This document shows positions 1-11,119 of a DNA stretch of 64,000 bases, one piece after another; the stretch's first letter is position 1; each line of letters begins with the position of its first letter. The stretch is from Theocolax elegans (lineage: Eukaryota > Arthropoda > Insecta > Hymenoptera > Cerocephalidae), in contig CM047429.1 of assembly GCA_026168455.1 (NCBI GenBank), positions 2,663,720 through 2,727,719 on the forward strand, in the 5' to 3' direction. Both the position numbers and the translations under genes were made by a program. The notes beneath the pieces were generated by a model. That model ran no database searches. It was not told where the DNA came from and saw only the letters and a list, made by a program, of their open reading frames with translations.

Positions 1-751
1 ACCTGTTGTATGTTTATTTCTTTTTATCACTGGGGATCAGGGTGAACGGCTCCCACACAATAAAATAACAACACTTTTATTCGAGCTAGAATTAAAACTT
101 TAATGTTAATAAAATAATAATAATACAGTAAATAACGAATAAACTAGTCACGGTCGCCAGCCGCGTTCACGCGGCAAAATTTATATATTTAGCACACGCG
201 ATTACCGCACACACACGCACAAATCACAGCTTGCACGGGAAGCTGGAAAACAGGGAATTGAGGCAGGAATTCTCACCTGCAGATGCTCGAAAGGAAACAA
301 TTAATAAACAATAACCACTCTCGGTAATAACTAAGTAAAATCTATGTTCAACGTCTCGTTCGACGGCCCGACTCGGAATCACCGAGTTCGTCGTGTTGAG
401 CCGAGCAGCGAGTCCGCGCGCATGCGCTTGACACAACAGTCCCATCTCGTCCGCTTGACTCGGCCGATCCGACGCGCGTATACTGTGTGTATAGCGCAAC
501 TTCTCTCTTTCTCTCTCTCTCCTTCTCGCACCTTACAATCAACATGCCATTCTGGAAGCTCGACATTAATAACGTATACAGGAACAGCTTGAAAACCAAA
601 CAAGCGATAATTGTTCCTTATATTAAACTCAAATTAATGTCGAATTTGTCCTTGTTTTTAATATCTATTTTAAGTGCGGTTTACTGGTAGAAGCTCGAAT
701 ACAATAATATACGGACTTGGTACAGCTCGGCGTTATACATAGCCGGTCACC
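1..751. other. Left margin, A+T-rich, no gene seen
   Basis: I see no coding region here. The stretch holds a CT-rich run near 500-530 and five copies of the heptamer GCTNGAA (at 85, 242, 285, 587 and 693) that also recurs through element 1. It could be older genomic sequence or part of another insertion that begins outside the window. The open frames of 60-90 codons show no recognisable domain. Confidence 0.4.
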
Positions 752-1040
752 ATCTTCAAAGCTAGACTTTCAAAGAGCTCGAAGGACTACTAAGATACTA
801 AAAGGATTTTTAAGGAGCTGCAAGGTTTTCAAAGGAAGTAGAAAATTTGCTGTAATAGGGTTTGTGTGTGCGCGCATGTCAATAACTAAAAGTCCGAACT
901 CTTTTCTCACGGTCTAGACTATCTGGATTCCGAGTGAGTTTTACAATTAATTCCTATAAGCTACGGGGCTTTGGAATAATTAATATACACTATAAATATA
1001 AAGTAAGTATGTGACATGCAGTTAGAACTGCCATGTCACA
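752..1040 (-). repeat. Element 1 LTR, copy A (3' side)
   Basis: This block is nearly identical to 5830-6154 and lies in the same orientation. In the minus-strand sense it begins TGTGACATGGCAG, which is also one arm of a short hairpin (TGTGACATG...CATGTCACA), and it sits directly beside a 20-nt G run, as expected for a 3' LTR after its polypurine tract. Copy B carries about 36 extra bases inside. The outer end near 752 does not finish in CA and I found no target duplication there, so the outer end may be truncated. Confidence 0.65.
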
Positions 1041-1063
1041 ACTCCCCCCCCCCCCCCCCCCCC
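1041..1063 (-). promoter_or_regulatory. Polypurine tract of element 1
   Basis: Twenty consecutive C residues at 1044-1063 read as G20 then AGT on the minus strand, immediately before the LTR start TGTGACATGG. The position fits a plus-strand DNA priming site of an LTR retrotransposon. A homopolymer of this length may also be mis-sized in the assembly. Confidence 0.6.
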
Positions 1064-1876
1064 GCCAAACCGAAGTTACCCCGATAACTTCGCGTTTGCG
1101 AACGCAAATTACTTCATAACGCAAAAATAAACAAAAAATTCTAAAATAAGCTGTCCACATAATTCTATTCTATTAACTTATCTACTACTCTATATCTAAG
1201 ATAACCGGTGTTATCTATTACGGGGTATTTGTGTTACTGTTTGTGTTGAGTGTATTTTAATCCGGAACAACTGCTTGGCTAGAAGACGTCAGCTGGAACG
1301 TGTACGCTAGAGTAATGCTTTAAGGTCAGTGTATCGCGCTGAGTGTGTAGTTTCTGTCTCATTCTTAATCACCACGTTACTTAACAAAAAAAAATATAAT
1401 ATGTATAATAACATTAAAATCAAATTACGAACGACTGGCGAACCGTTACATTAATCAACTTAATTGTATTACCTAACGCAATTCGCGAACTCACATAACC
1501 CGTTACACAAAATATAATTCATTCAATAATTACAGACTCTTTTAAAACAATTCGTCATATGTTAAAACAAATAAATAAAATTAAAATTCACACTCACACC
1601 TGGTGAGATTCCTTTCCACCGACGAATCAGCTGTGGCAACCATTCTACCTTTTAATGCTCAAAATCAATTCAAATTCCTTTCTGGCTAGATTTATTTATT
1701 TTCTAATTTAATTTTACTCAACGACAAAAATCTTAAATCTCTACTAGAACATTTATTACAACTACCTTAATTATAACTTTATCATTCGTTGACTTATTTT
1801 CAGGCTAGAAATTAATAAAAGGGCAATAGGAAATAATAATTAAAAAAATATTTGTTCAAACTCATTTATATATTAT
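1064..1876 (-). other. Element 1 3' untranslated region
   Basis: This A+T-rich stretch lies between the stop of the gag-like frame and the polypurine tract. It has no sign of protease, RT, RNase H or integrase on either strand, so element 1 lacks pol. It contains GCTAGAA or GCTGGAA at 1278, 1292 and 1804. Confidence 0.5.
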
Positions 1877-3587
1877 TTATTGATTTTTGGGGTGCACATC
1901 CAGGGTATTCTCCCACTCTTCTTTACAATCCGGACAGGCATTTATCTTTACCCCTGGTCTTCCGCAACCTCGACAAAACTTTCCGGGGACTTGAGCATTT
2001 TGTCCAACTATGACCATCCTGACTACAATTCCAGCACCCTTGGCGCTTATATCCACTGTAAAACGATGGTCGCGGTGCCAACGTACTTGATACGTATAAG
2101 AAGTTTGGCCTATAAGTATACTTGGGATGAAGCTTAATCGACTGTCCATTTACTGGAGCATTTACAACACCAAACTCAGATAGGGACATTAAGGAAGGGA
2201 TATTGCCGCTGGAAGAGAATCGATAGCTGGAACACGAGCTTGAAGATAACTGGGAGCTAGAACGAGAGAGAGAAGAGAACGATCCAGAAGTTTGTTTAAA
2301 GCTTGAATTAACATTGGATAAACATCTAATTGAGGAACAATTTAAATTAGTATTACTTGAGTGACTAACTTTAACCAAAGCCAAAGGAGTCGGCACATTA
2401 TCCAACGGAGCAACACGATCAGGATAAACAGAATAATTTCTGGTTCTATTTCCAGGAAATTTCCTCATATTTGTATTTACCCCATCACAACCCGAAGAAC
2501 GTTTACTAGAACATTCTTTACTCCAATGGTCCTTAGCCCCACATTGGAAACAACCTTTGTTTCTTTTCCGTAAATTTGGAACAATCTGTACTGCAGGGGT
2601 AATTTTATTGGTTGACACACATTTCTTAAAAACTTCGTTATAAATATGCTGTTGTATACCAAAATTATTAGATTGCCAGTTATTATTTTTAACCTTGCTT
2701 GAACTATTAAACTCCGTACACTTCCTAGGTGATTGACCTGTTTTCCATTTCTTAACTTTGGGTCTTCCTTGAACAACAGGAGCTAGAATTTCGGGTGACC
2801 AAGCCCTTTGCATCATTTCTCTCTGTTTAATACCATACAATTCATTACTATTCATAATTGGGACTTTTTCTTGTGCGGGAAACTGGCTAGATTGGGAGCG
2901 AGGTGAGACACCATAATTTCTCCTATCTAAAGGAACTTCGTTCATAGATTCATTTGAACCATCCATCGTTTCTAATAATTCTTCCCGTGGCGCAATTTCA
3001 CTTGAAACTTCCTTGGTGACTAAATCTATTAATGCGGGCTGACTATTTACTTCTCTATTGGATTCCGAGGGGCCGTTCACAAACATTAGATTTTTACATC
3101 TTCTTACTTTCTGTTCTGTTTTGTACAATAACTTCTTAACATCTCTTTGGACTTGGAAACCGTCTTTATTATTCCTTCTTAAATCTGTACTGCTAGAATG
3201 AAAATTACTGGGTGCTTGATTTGTTGAACAATAAAATGATGATTCCACTTGAACATCATAAATAAACTCTGATTCACTCTCATCTACAGCTGGATTCCAT
3301 ACAGCAGTCGTCTGTCCATAGTATTGTCTTATTAAATATCGATGGACACGCTCTCTAACAGTTATGCCATCACAATTACGAGTTATTTCTTTTTTGTCAG
3401 CAAATTTAAAAATTTCCCAATCAGTTAGCTTTTTCAGCTCCATTAAAATAATTTTACTACCTGCTTCAACATCTAGACTAACCAAATCTTCTCCGGGCAA
3501 GAGCTTTAAGGACAACGACCAAAGACTACCCGCCATCATCACACTTCTATTTCGACTTGAAAAATAATTTATCACAGAACGGAACAC
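1877..3587 (-). pseudogene. Gag-like protein of element 1 with three zinc modules
   Basis: A 554-codon frame runs from 3587 to 1923, and its real C-terminus continues in another frame to 1877. The N-terminal block holds VRERVHRYLIRQYYG, which resembles the gag start of element 6 (63377 leftward). The middle is hydrophilic and Ser-rich. A knuckle CFQCGAKDHWSKEC is near residue 350 and a second, CWNCSQDGHSWTKC, near residue 525. After a frameshift near 1980 comes CRGCGRPGVKINACPDC and a stop. The two C-terminal modules match the third ORF of element 6 (43.6 kb) more closely than ordinary gag. No pol follows, so this would be a non-autonomous, gag-only element that depends on proteins from a relative. 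Its function in RNA packaging is inferred from the zinc knuckles. Confidence 0.7.
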
Positions 3588-4344
3588 AAACTTTCACGGA
3601 TTATTCCTTACAATTAACCTATACTATCTCAGGTAAATGGTTCCTCAATTGGCTCAATACTAAACGAATTCGATTAATTAAATATAATTCTTAAAAATAT
3701 ATAAACGTAGTCTAAAAATTAAAAACCTTTCCAAATCCAAAGCACGATAAAAAAACTTCTGGTAAACCAGTCAAAGTCAAATCAAATTAAAAAAATTAAA
3801 ACCAACTAAAAAAAAAATTTTAATGTCGAAGCAACAAAAAAAAACAATGTAAGCGCTTCAAGCCTTTCTTGAATTAACACTACAACAAAATTTTTACATC
3901 GAGCAATTATTTCTATTCAAGCGAACCAACTAATATAATAAAGAAAATATCAAACATTACAAAACACTGCATCAATTATCCCAATTAATTTTATTAATCA
4001 TGCCACTAATTAATTCAGCAATTATTTCACAAAGGCAGCAACTCAATTTAGTGCGTCAATACTCAGGTTAATCGCAAGCAAAACAAATTTTATATACAAC
4101 GTGCAGAACAAACAATATGGAGCTAGAATTTTTGCTAAGGGTTATGCTTGAAGGGAATGAGGTGGAGCTTGAATACAAATTAATGGTAGAAAAGTTGTCA
4201 ACAAATAATAAAATTTTACAATTAATAATAAATAATCACCAACCTTTAACTGTTTCGGTTACCAGGATAAATATAAAATTATAATTTTACTTTCTTTCCT
4301 ATTTTTAATCTCGAACAACCAACATTACTTTAATAAATAATTAT
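3588..4344 (-). other. Element 1 leader, gag-proximal part
   Basis: This is the untranslated leader between gag and the solo-LTR insertion. It is A+T-rich with many A runs and no coding signal. It contains GCTAGAA and GCTTGAA heptamers at 4122, 4146 and 4167. Confidence 0.45.
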
Positions 4345-4348
4345 CCAC

Positions 4349-5351
4349 TGTGACGGAAATCGTCACACAATCTATTCACGACGAATAGAATATTTAAAAT
4401 CCTGTTAAATGTAAGATGTCGGAGCCTTTGGTATGTCAAGGCCAACCGACGACATTTGTTTACAGAATCAAGTGTACAATTACGCGCGCAATAGTACGTA
4501 GGGATGAGAGCGCGAGAGTGTGTGTGTGTTTCCCACTCTCATCCCTTTTTCGAAAATTAGGCGATTGCCTAATCAGTACGTCCCGATCCGCCGCTCGAGG
4601 CGGACAACACTTATCCGGACCGATAGTTAATGTTTTGGCTAATAAGGCGCGTGAGGCGTAATAAAGCCATCGGTTACCCGGAACATCCTCGTGAGTGAGC
4701 CGCGAGTGATTTGGTGTGTGTGAATAAGGACGGGAAGTGTTGGTGTGAGTGCGGACGCGGATCGCGAGGCACTCGCCGCGGCACAGGGCCGCCTTCCACC
4801 ACCGCAGCCGACGTCGTCCTCCGTTGCCCAGGAGGACAAAAGGGACACGGATCGGCTGGGCCATCCACGGGGCGGATCCCGGTAAGTCTGTTATATTACC
4901 GCGCGTTCCCCCCCTTACCCGAGTGTATGTGTGTGTGTACATCGGGAGGGTGTTCGGGTACGCCGGTACCCGAATAGCGGAGATCAGGAAAGAAGGTTGG
5001 CTCCCGATACTTCCGCCCGCGCGAAAGAACATTGTCGCGGCATACGGCCTGGATGGCCAATTGTTAAATCAATTAAATAAATGTTTTATTCTCATTTTTT
5101 TTAATTGAGTGTGTTTCTTTTATTCTCCCCACTCCCGCCGACATTTTAATAATTTATACATCGTGTCGAGGCAAGGAGGATCGCCCGAATCCTCCATACC
5201 GTACGTCCCAGCGAACTCGCGTTCCTGGCGACAGCCCGCAGTTCGGAAAATAAATTAATTGTGTGCGCGGTATTGGGCAACGCGGCCCAACGGTTAATTT
5301 TAATTATTAATAATAATTAATTTCACTCGGGCACGCGAATACCACGTCACA
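4349..5351 (+). repeat. Solo LTR (1,003 bp) with CCAC target duplication
   Basis: The block starts TGTGACGG and ends CGTCACA, and is flanked by CCAC at 4345-4348 and again at 5352-5355, which is a 4-bp target duplication. No internal region is present, so an LTR-LTR recombination left a solo LTR inside the element 1 leader. It contains perfect stems: TGTGACG/CGTCACA at its start, GGGATGAGAG/CTCTCATCCC (4501-4545), ATTAGGC/GCCTAAT (4556-4573), TTCGGGTAC/GTACCCGAA near 4955 and GGAGGAT/ATCCTCC near 5175. An AATAAA-type signal lies near 5076. The right part (about 4740-5235) is homologous, in inverse orientation, to 24297-24840, the LTR remnant of element 4. Confidence 0.85.
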
Positions 5352-5355
5352 CCAC

Positions 5356-5829
5356 TCAAAAAAATTAAATCTAATTTATTTACAAAAATAAAATTTTTAT
5401 TTATCAAAATTAAAAAAATTCACGTTAATAAAATAAAATAAAATGCTAGCTGGAAAATTTTATGGAATTATTTAAATAAACAACTTTACACAACACATGA
5501 GCATGCTCTTCGAATTAATTAATATTTCAAGCTAGACAAATCAAAAACAAACACTTTATCGCTGAGCAAAAGCCAAATTATTTTATAATTATTAATTCAA
5601 ACATGCTGTAATAATATTTACAAGCATTTAATAAACAAAAAAAAATTTTCACTTAGCCAAAAACAACTTCAATTGACTTACCAAGTCGAACAATAAAAAA
5701 AATGAAAAATCACAAAATCCTCGCACGAGGTCAAAATGGCCGCCCAAAGCTAATTCCTCGGCGTCCTCCTGTTTGTGTGTGCGGTAATGGCGAACCACGC
5801 GATCCCGAAATTTCCCGATTAAAATTTAA
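5356..5829 (-). other. Element 1 leader, LTR-proximal part
   Basis: This is the continuation of the leader on the other side of the solo LTR. It has no coding sequence. I could not identify a convincing primer-binding site next to the LTR end near 5830. Confidence 0.4.
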
Positions 5830-6154
5830 CATCTTCAAAGCTAGACTTTCAAAGAGCTCGAAGGACTACTAAGGTACTAAAAGGATTTTTAAGGAGCTGC
5901 AAGGTTTTCAAAGGAAGTAGAAAATTTGCTGTAATAGGGTTTGTGTGTGTCAATAACTAAAAGTCGCGCATAATAACTAAAAAACGCGCATGTCAATAAC
6001 TAAAAGTCCGAACTCTTTTCTCACGGTCTAGACTATCTGGATTCCGAGTGAGTTTTACAATTAATTCCTATAAGCTACGGGACTTTGGAATAATTAATAT
6101 ACACTATAAATATAAAGTAAGTATGTGACATGCAGTTAGAACTGCCATGTCACA
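5830..6154 (-). repeat. Element 1 LTR, copy B (5' side)
   Basis: This copy matches 752-1040 apart from about 36 extra bases near 5950-5990, where a short CAATAACTAAAAGTC-like unit is repeated. It ends at 6154 with the same CTGCCATGTCACA terminus. Its orientation and its position upstream of gag on the minus strand make it the 5' LTR. Confidence 0.65.
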
Positions 6155-7454
6155 GAGGATATAGGGCATCAAATAGATTTCTTAGAAAGACCAATGTACT
6201 ATATATAAATGTAAATATCCACAAGAATTCTGTCAGCTGAAATTGACTAACATGTAAATTCCTAGAATTATAGCGCGTCACGTTTTAAAGTGCAATTTTA
6301 GAAATATAAACATGCAATTGTAAATATACTAAAAATAAACATTTTATAATTAAATAAATAATAAAATTGTAAATAGAATATTATTACATAATAAAATTAA
6401 TACAAATATTCAATTTAAGATGTATAAAAAAGAATTTAATTTTTAATTTTACAGCAAAACATAAATTAATTATAAAAATTATATGTTTATGCAAAATTAG
6501 TATGCGAAGATATTTGTACATTTAAAAATAATAGAAATTATAATATATTTAATTTTGTAATTGTGTAAAAAACAAATTGAAATTTATAAGTAGAATAAAA
6601 AATGATTGTAAATAGAAAAAATGAATTTACGATTATTTTTAAATGTAGAATTATAGAAATTATAGAAATAAAAGTAATTACAAAAATGCATACGATATAA
6701 AAATAAATATGCAATTATTTCTTGTAAATAATTAGAAATTTAGATAATATTATATGTATATAGAAACAAGAAAGAAAATATGATTTAAAATAAAAAATTA
6801 AAATACGAAGTTAATGTATAATATAATGAAAAATGGTTAAAAAGGACTGGTACTAATGAGGTAAAGATAGTATATAAAGGACGGAAATTTATATACAAGG
6901 ATTCATTGATATATAAGCCTTCATAGCATTAACATTAGATTTCATAGTTTTATTAGTACAAGTCCTTTTATTATAAGGATTTGTAATGAAATTAAATAAA
7001 TAAATATTATAAATATATATGAAAATTTTATAGTTATTCATTTAAGTAATATTAAATTACACACTACCGTTTCTATGGCCCAATGCGTGGTGATAGAAAT
7101 GTGTATTATACATTCAAAAGATACACTAACTAATACACTCAAATACACACTCCAGTTATAATGGCAAATGTGTGCTAATATAATGTGTCTCAATTTACAC
7201 ATAAAACCAAGATTAATAAGTCTGCAACAAGATATAGATGCATAGATGGTTTCGTACCTAACTTACATCAAATCTAATAGCAAGCAGCAACAATCTATAA
7301 TAACGGTAAAACCCAAAGAAAGGTTGGCACGTTACAACTTCAGTTACGACTGAATTCAAAGCCTCGCACTAATCTAATAAGAGTAAAAAGCTGTAAATAT
7401 TTGGGGTTTAATTTTTATTTCCGAGTGTTGTAAATGATTTATGCTCGTTTTTGT
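6155..7454. other. A+T-rich spacer without gene
   Basis: Very A+T-rich sequence with no frame of note, no tRNA and no recognisable element. It may be decayed repeat sequence. Confidence 0.4.
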
Positions 7455-7560
7455 ATGGTGAATAAATAAAAATAAATGATCTCTTCGAGCTAATTTTATT
7501 TTATTGCCTATCGTTTTGACTGATTAACTCCTTATTACGGTCGTCTTCAGGGCTCTGGTA
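7455..7560 (-). mobile_element. Penelope-like element end (fragment)
   Basis: On the minus strand this reads CCTGAAGACGACCGTAATAAG, then after a gap TCAAAACGATAGGCAATAAA. This is the pattern of Penelope-like terminal repeats, whose conserved core is a hammerhead ribozyme. The core here is degenerate and the rest of the element is absent. The assignment rests on motif recall. Confidence 0.4.
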
Positions 7561-8114
7561 AACAGAATAAACGCACATTGTAACAACTTTTCTCTTAACC
7601 AGAAACAAATTAACAAAATAATTTACAAAATTGATCGTTTGATCTCAACTTGTACTAAGCTAAAGTTTCTACCCCGTATACTTAAGTTTCGAGTGAAATT
7701 TAAAGTTTACGTCGGTAATTTAGGAACAATTTTAACATCTAAAGAAAAATAAATAAGAAAAAATGTGTTAATGATCTTTAAAAATAATAAAACAATGTTT
7801 TTTTATACATTCTTAGTTAAGAAAAAGTTACAACTGGCAAAAAAGCTATAATATTAAGGTTCGAACAAAGTCGAAAGTCATGCCCATTATTTGTATATAG
7901 ACATAAATAGTATATATGGGTACGTTTCTACTTTGTAAACCATTATCCATACAATAAAAATTAAATTTTAGATAGAGTATTCAATAAGGTGTTGTTTGTA
8001 CACATTTTTGAAATAAAAAATATCTTTTTATAGTATATTGACTCTGGTGATAGTAAAATTAGTTGATTAATTTGAGACTCTGGTGGTTGTACTATCAATT
8101 TTTGTTTATTCGTT

Positions 8115-8215
8115 AAATTTTTACAAAAACAACGTGTCGATCATCTCGGCAATTACACCATGACCCTCTTCAGGTTCAAACATTAGTTCTAATGTTTCCC
8201 ATTAATATTATTTTT
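8115..8215 (-). mobile_element. Second Penelope-like element end (fragment)
   Basis: The minus strand reads CCTGAAGAGGGTCATGGTG, then TAATTGCCGAGATGATCGAC and ACGTTG, again the layout of a Penelope-like terminal core. No RT or GIY-YIG coding sequence is nearby. It is diverged from the copy at 7.5 kb. Confidence 0.35.
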
Positions 8216-8397
8216 ATGCAAATAAATATATAGCATTTTTAAAAATTTCTTCTATATACATATATCGTGAACACATTTACAAAGAAAAGAAAACCAATTC
8301 ACAAGTAGTAAAATTAAAATGAATTCTCAATTGATCTGAGAAACCAATTATGTTGCGGATTTAGAATTTTATCAGTAACTTAGCAACAACAGGAAGG

Positions 8398-8586
8398 GTG
8401 TTATATATTATAGGGGGTATTATAAGAAAACCGGTATCACCCCTTATGTGTACCCAGACTGGTAACCGTTCCCTCCAGGTACAGGGTGCGCATCTATGGA
8501 ACTCCTTACCGATAGAAATTCGTGGCCTGACCTCACTAAAGCGTTTTAAGGGCGCGGCTTGGATACACTTCTCGACACTAGAATAG
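8398..8586 (+). pseudogene. C-terminal tail of a non-LTR retrotransposon RT
   Basis: The frame contains QVQGAHLWNSLPIEI followed by RGLTSLKRFK. The pattern G-A-X-L-W-N-S-L-P-X-X-I-R, then S-L-X-X-F-K, is typical of the extreme C-terminus of CR1/Jockey-type ORF2 proteins. The first ATG shown is arbitrary because the fragment is truncated on its 5' side. There is no endonuclease or RT core nearby. Confidence 0.6.
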
Positions 8587-9034
8587 TTTTTACCTTAATG
8601 CATTGTATATTTTTTTATTCAATGGTCAAATTGTTTCTATTTATTTATTTATTTTGTTATTCTACGCTGTATCGTCCCATATACACTTGAAAGAAAGTAT
8701 CTAAGAGACGTTAGATGACGAGAAATTGAGATGACGAATGCATGCTTTATGTGTCGTCCAATTTTAAATTGTATCTTATTATTGCGACTGATAGATGTAT
8801 TGACAGGTGTTTTACTAGTATTATATTTTATCTGCTGACTTATTGTGATATTCGCCGTATTTGTATTTATTCTGTGACTGTGATATAATATATGTGTGAT
8901 ATCACTGTGCAATATTGTATTTATACAAGCTATTATATAGAATTTATTTTATTTAAGAATTGTAAATTTTTGTACTGTACAAATACACTTATACCTATCT
9001 ATCTCTCTCTCTCTCTCTACATATATAATATATA
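8587..9034. other. Spacer ahead of element 2
   Basis: No gene is seen. A short (TC)n run at about 9002-9018 and an alternating TA stretch lie beside the element 2 insertion site. The TATA before 9035 is a possible 4-bp target duplication but sits in a simple repeat. Confidence 0.4.
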
Positions 9035-9255
9035 TGTGGGGGCTACAGACTATGAAGTCTGCCGCACATGCGCAACAGCGCTTTTGTTAATATTACTTAG
9101 ATTTGTCGCTGCGTCGGCAGAACCCTCTCGACCAGCGTCATTTGTACATCATACTGAATTGTTATGTATTGAATAAAATCAACTCAAAGAGATTAATTAA
9201 TCGAGTTATTATTCCTGACGACGTAATCTAAATATAAGATAGCATTAATGCTACA
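9035..9255 (+). repeat. Element 2 5' LTR (221 bp)
   Basis: It starts TGTGGGGGCTACAGAC and ends ATTAATGCTACA. The copy at 15135-15355 has the same length and differs at only a handful of positions, so the element is fairly young. AATAAA lies near 9172. Confidence 0.92.
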
Positions 9256-9256
9256 T

Positions 9257-9273
9257 TGGTGACCCCGACGTGA
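9257..9273 (+). promoter_or_regulatory. Element 2 primer-binding site
   Basis: TGGTGACCCCGACGTGA begins one base after the LTR. A TGG-starting sequence at this spot is the usual tRNA primer-binding site, and this string is common in insect LTR elements. I have not assigned the tRNA. Confidence 0.75.
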
Positions 9274-10346
9274 TCTAAAAAATCACAAGAAGAACGAACG
9301 TCAGAAAGGTGAGGGAACGGTGAGGAGCCGCACAGGCCGAACAACGACTACCAAACTCGCCCCAGGAAAAGCGACATCGACAAGGTGCTGCTTCTTAAAA
9401 CAACCTTCATCATCGACGCTGATCGGACGTCAGAAAGGAAAGGCGACATCGACGAGAAAGGAAAAGCGACATCGACGAGGTTACAACGGGTGAGAGAGAG
9501 ACACAAAAGCCGCCATTTCTATCATCGTGATTAGCCGACCAGTTGCATCAAAAACAACCACATCGTATCGACAGGTCGATTAAGGTAAAACTTTTGCGCC
9601 TAGCCATATAAAAGCGCAACAACAAATTGATGCGACAATTTATACATATGGTAAAACTACGCAACAAGAATTTTGAGCGGGCAATGAACTTTCGCCGCCA
9701 ATTTGTTGTTTACGAACAGCAATGTTCGGACAATTCCAAGAACTGCAATGTTCAATCTGCCGATTCCAGGAATTTGAAGAATTCAAGATTATGTATAACA
9801 ATTTTTAGAATATCACTTTTTTTATTAATTATCATTATTAATTAGACTTAGAATTAACAAACGTCAAAGAAAAATTTTCTTAAATTTTTGATAAATTTGA
9901 TTAGAATTAAAAACTTTCAAGAACACAATTGAATTAACAGCAAAAATAATCTTTAGCAAATCTATAATTTGTTGACATATTGCGTTTTGTTTAAACAAAT
10001 ATTTTACATACAGAGCGAAAATTGACTTAACTTAGTTTGTAATTTTATCACATTATGTAAAATCAAGTTAATTCTTAAATTATTGATTCATATAATCAAA
10101 AGACAAGCTCGTATAACCTAAAAAAAAAAAAACAAAAAAAAAAAAAACAAATTGAAGTGATCATAAATTAACATATTCACTTACTTTAAATATATGACAT
10201 TTGCTACAGACGATACTGGTTTCGGGTTTACCTTGTTAAAGCTGCTGCTCGCTATGCAACAGGGAAACCAAGATCGATACAATATACAGCAACGAGTTCA
10301 TTATTCTTATTGTTATTATATTGAAAAACAATTAAATTTATGATCT
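9274..10346 (+). other. Element 2 leader
   Basis: A 1.07-kb leader with no large frame. It contains three copies of a GGAAAAGCGACATCGACGAG-like 20-mer (about 9365, 9437 and 9460) and two of ACGTCAGAAAGG (9298 and 9427). A poly(A)-rich stretch lies at 10120-10150. Confidence 0.5.
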
Positions 10347-10583
10347 ATGTCAGAAAATTACGCATACAACTTAAGAAAAAGAGATAACATTTCTTACATC
10401 TACTACTTTAACAAACGTTCTAACTTTTCAGACAAAAATAACACACACACTCATACAATGCCCATTCTTCACGACAAACCTAAAAATTCTGCAAAGGTGG
10501 ATAATGCGAAGGATGTCAATGAGGATGCTTCGGTTAAGAGTCTTACATCTTATTCAATGGATTCATCAACGCCAGAGGAGAGA
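10347..10583 (+). pseudogene. Element 2 gag, N-terminal part
   Basis: The frame from ATG 10347 encodes a basic start (SENYAYNLRKRDN) and a Lys/Asp-rich segment, and is interrupted by the palindromic insertion at 10586. The reading frame resumes on the other side at 11428 without a shift when the 2-bp AT duplication is counted once, which supports this being the true gag start. Confidence 0.6.
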
Positions 10584-10895
10584 TCCCTACTAGCACACAA
10601 CATTGTGGCAACGTTGTGGCAACGTTGTTTTGACAACGTTATAACGTTGTTATAAAAGTTGTTGAAACGTTGGAGCAACGTTGCTAGAACGTGGGATATG
10701 TCCGCTAAGATTTTTGTAAGTTGCCGCGATAGGTGGAAATAACGTTGTAACAACATTTGAGCAACGTTGAAAATGCCTTTTACAAATGTATTTTATATGA
10801 AAATTTAAAATATGTCCTGGGCAAGCTAAAGATACATTTTTAAATGCACAACATTTTAATTAATAAAAGAAAAATAAAAAAAAATATTTCCCATC

Positions 10896-10968
10896 CGCGG
10901 GAATTGAACCTCGGATCTTCAGCTCCGAAGGCTTGCTCTCTACCAACTGAGCTATTTTGTTGTTCCTG
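10896..10968 (-). tRNA. tRNA-like sequence, left arm (probable pseudogene)
   Basis: On the minus strand it reads an A box TAGCTCAGTTGGTAGAG and a B box GGTTCAATTCC about 30 nt later, with a CGCGG acceptor-side match missing a proper partner. The anticodon arm CTTC...GAAG has an abnormal loop and I cannot assign an anticodon. It is therefore called tRNA-derived rather than a functional tRNA. Confidence 0.5.
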
Positions 10969-11047
10969 TCATTAAATTAACTTTAGGTTATTAATTTCGG
11001 AGCATATTTTGATAGTAGTTTATAACCAAAAGTTAATTTAATGACGG

Positions 11048-11119
11048 AAACAACAGAATAGCTCAGTTGATAGAGAGTAAGCCTTCGGATCTAAAGATCC
11101 GAGGTTCAATTCCCGCGGC
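11048..11119 (+). tRNA. tRNA-like sequence, right arm (probable pseudogene)
   Basis: This is the mirror copy of the left-arm sequence: TAGCTCAGTTGATAGAG (A box) and GGTTCAATTCC (B box). Differences from the left arm, such as GGATCTAAAG for GGAGCTGAAG, show the two arms have drifted separately. No U33 is present in the expected loop position. Confidence 0.5.

Noticed and set aside
4460..5032. Long minus frame of 190 codons in the solo LTR
   Set aside because: It arises from GC-rich hairpin sequence inside an LTR with clear termini and a target duplication. The translation is low-complexity with Thr-His repeats and no domain.
9627..9845. Small plus frame in the element 2 leader
   Set aside because: It has no homology that I recognise and ends in an A+T-rich hydrophobic run. 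The true gag frame starts later at 10347.
10896..11119. Functional tRNA genes in the palindrome
   Set aside because: A and B boxes are present but the anticodon arm is irregular in both copies, U33 is missing and acceptor pairing is poor.
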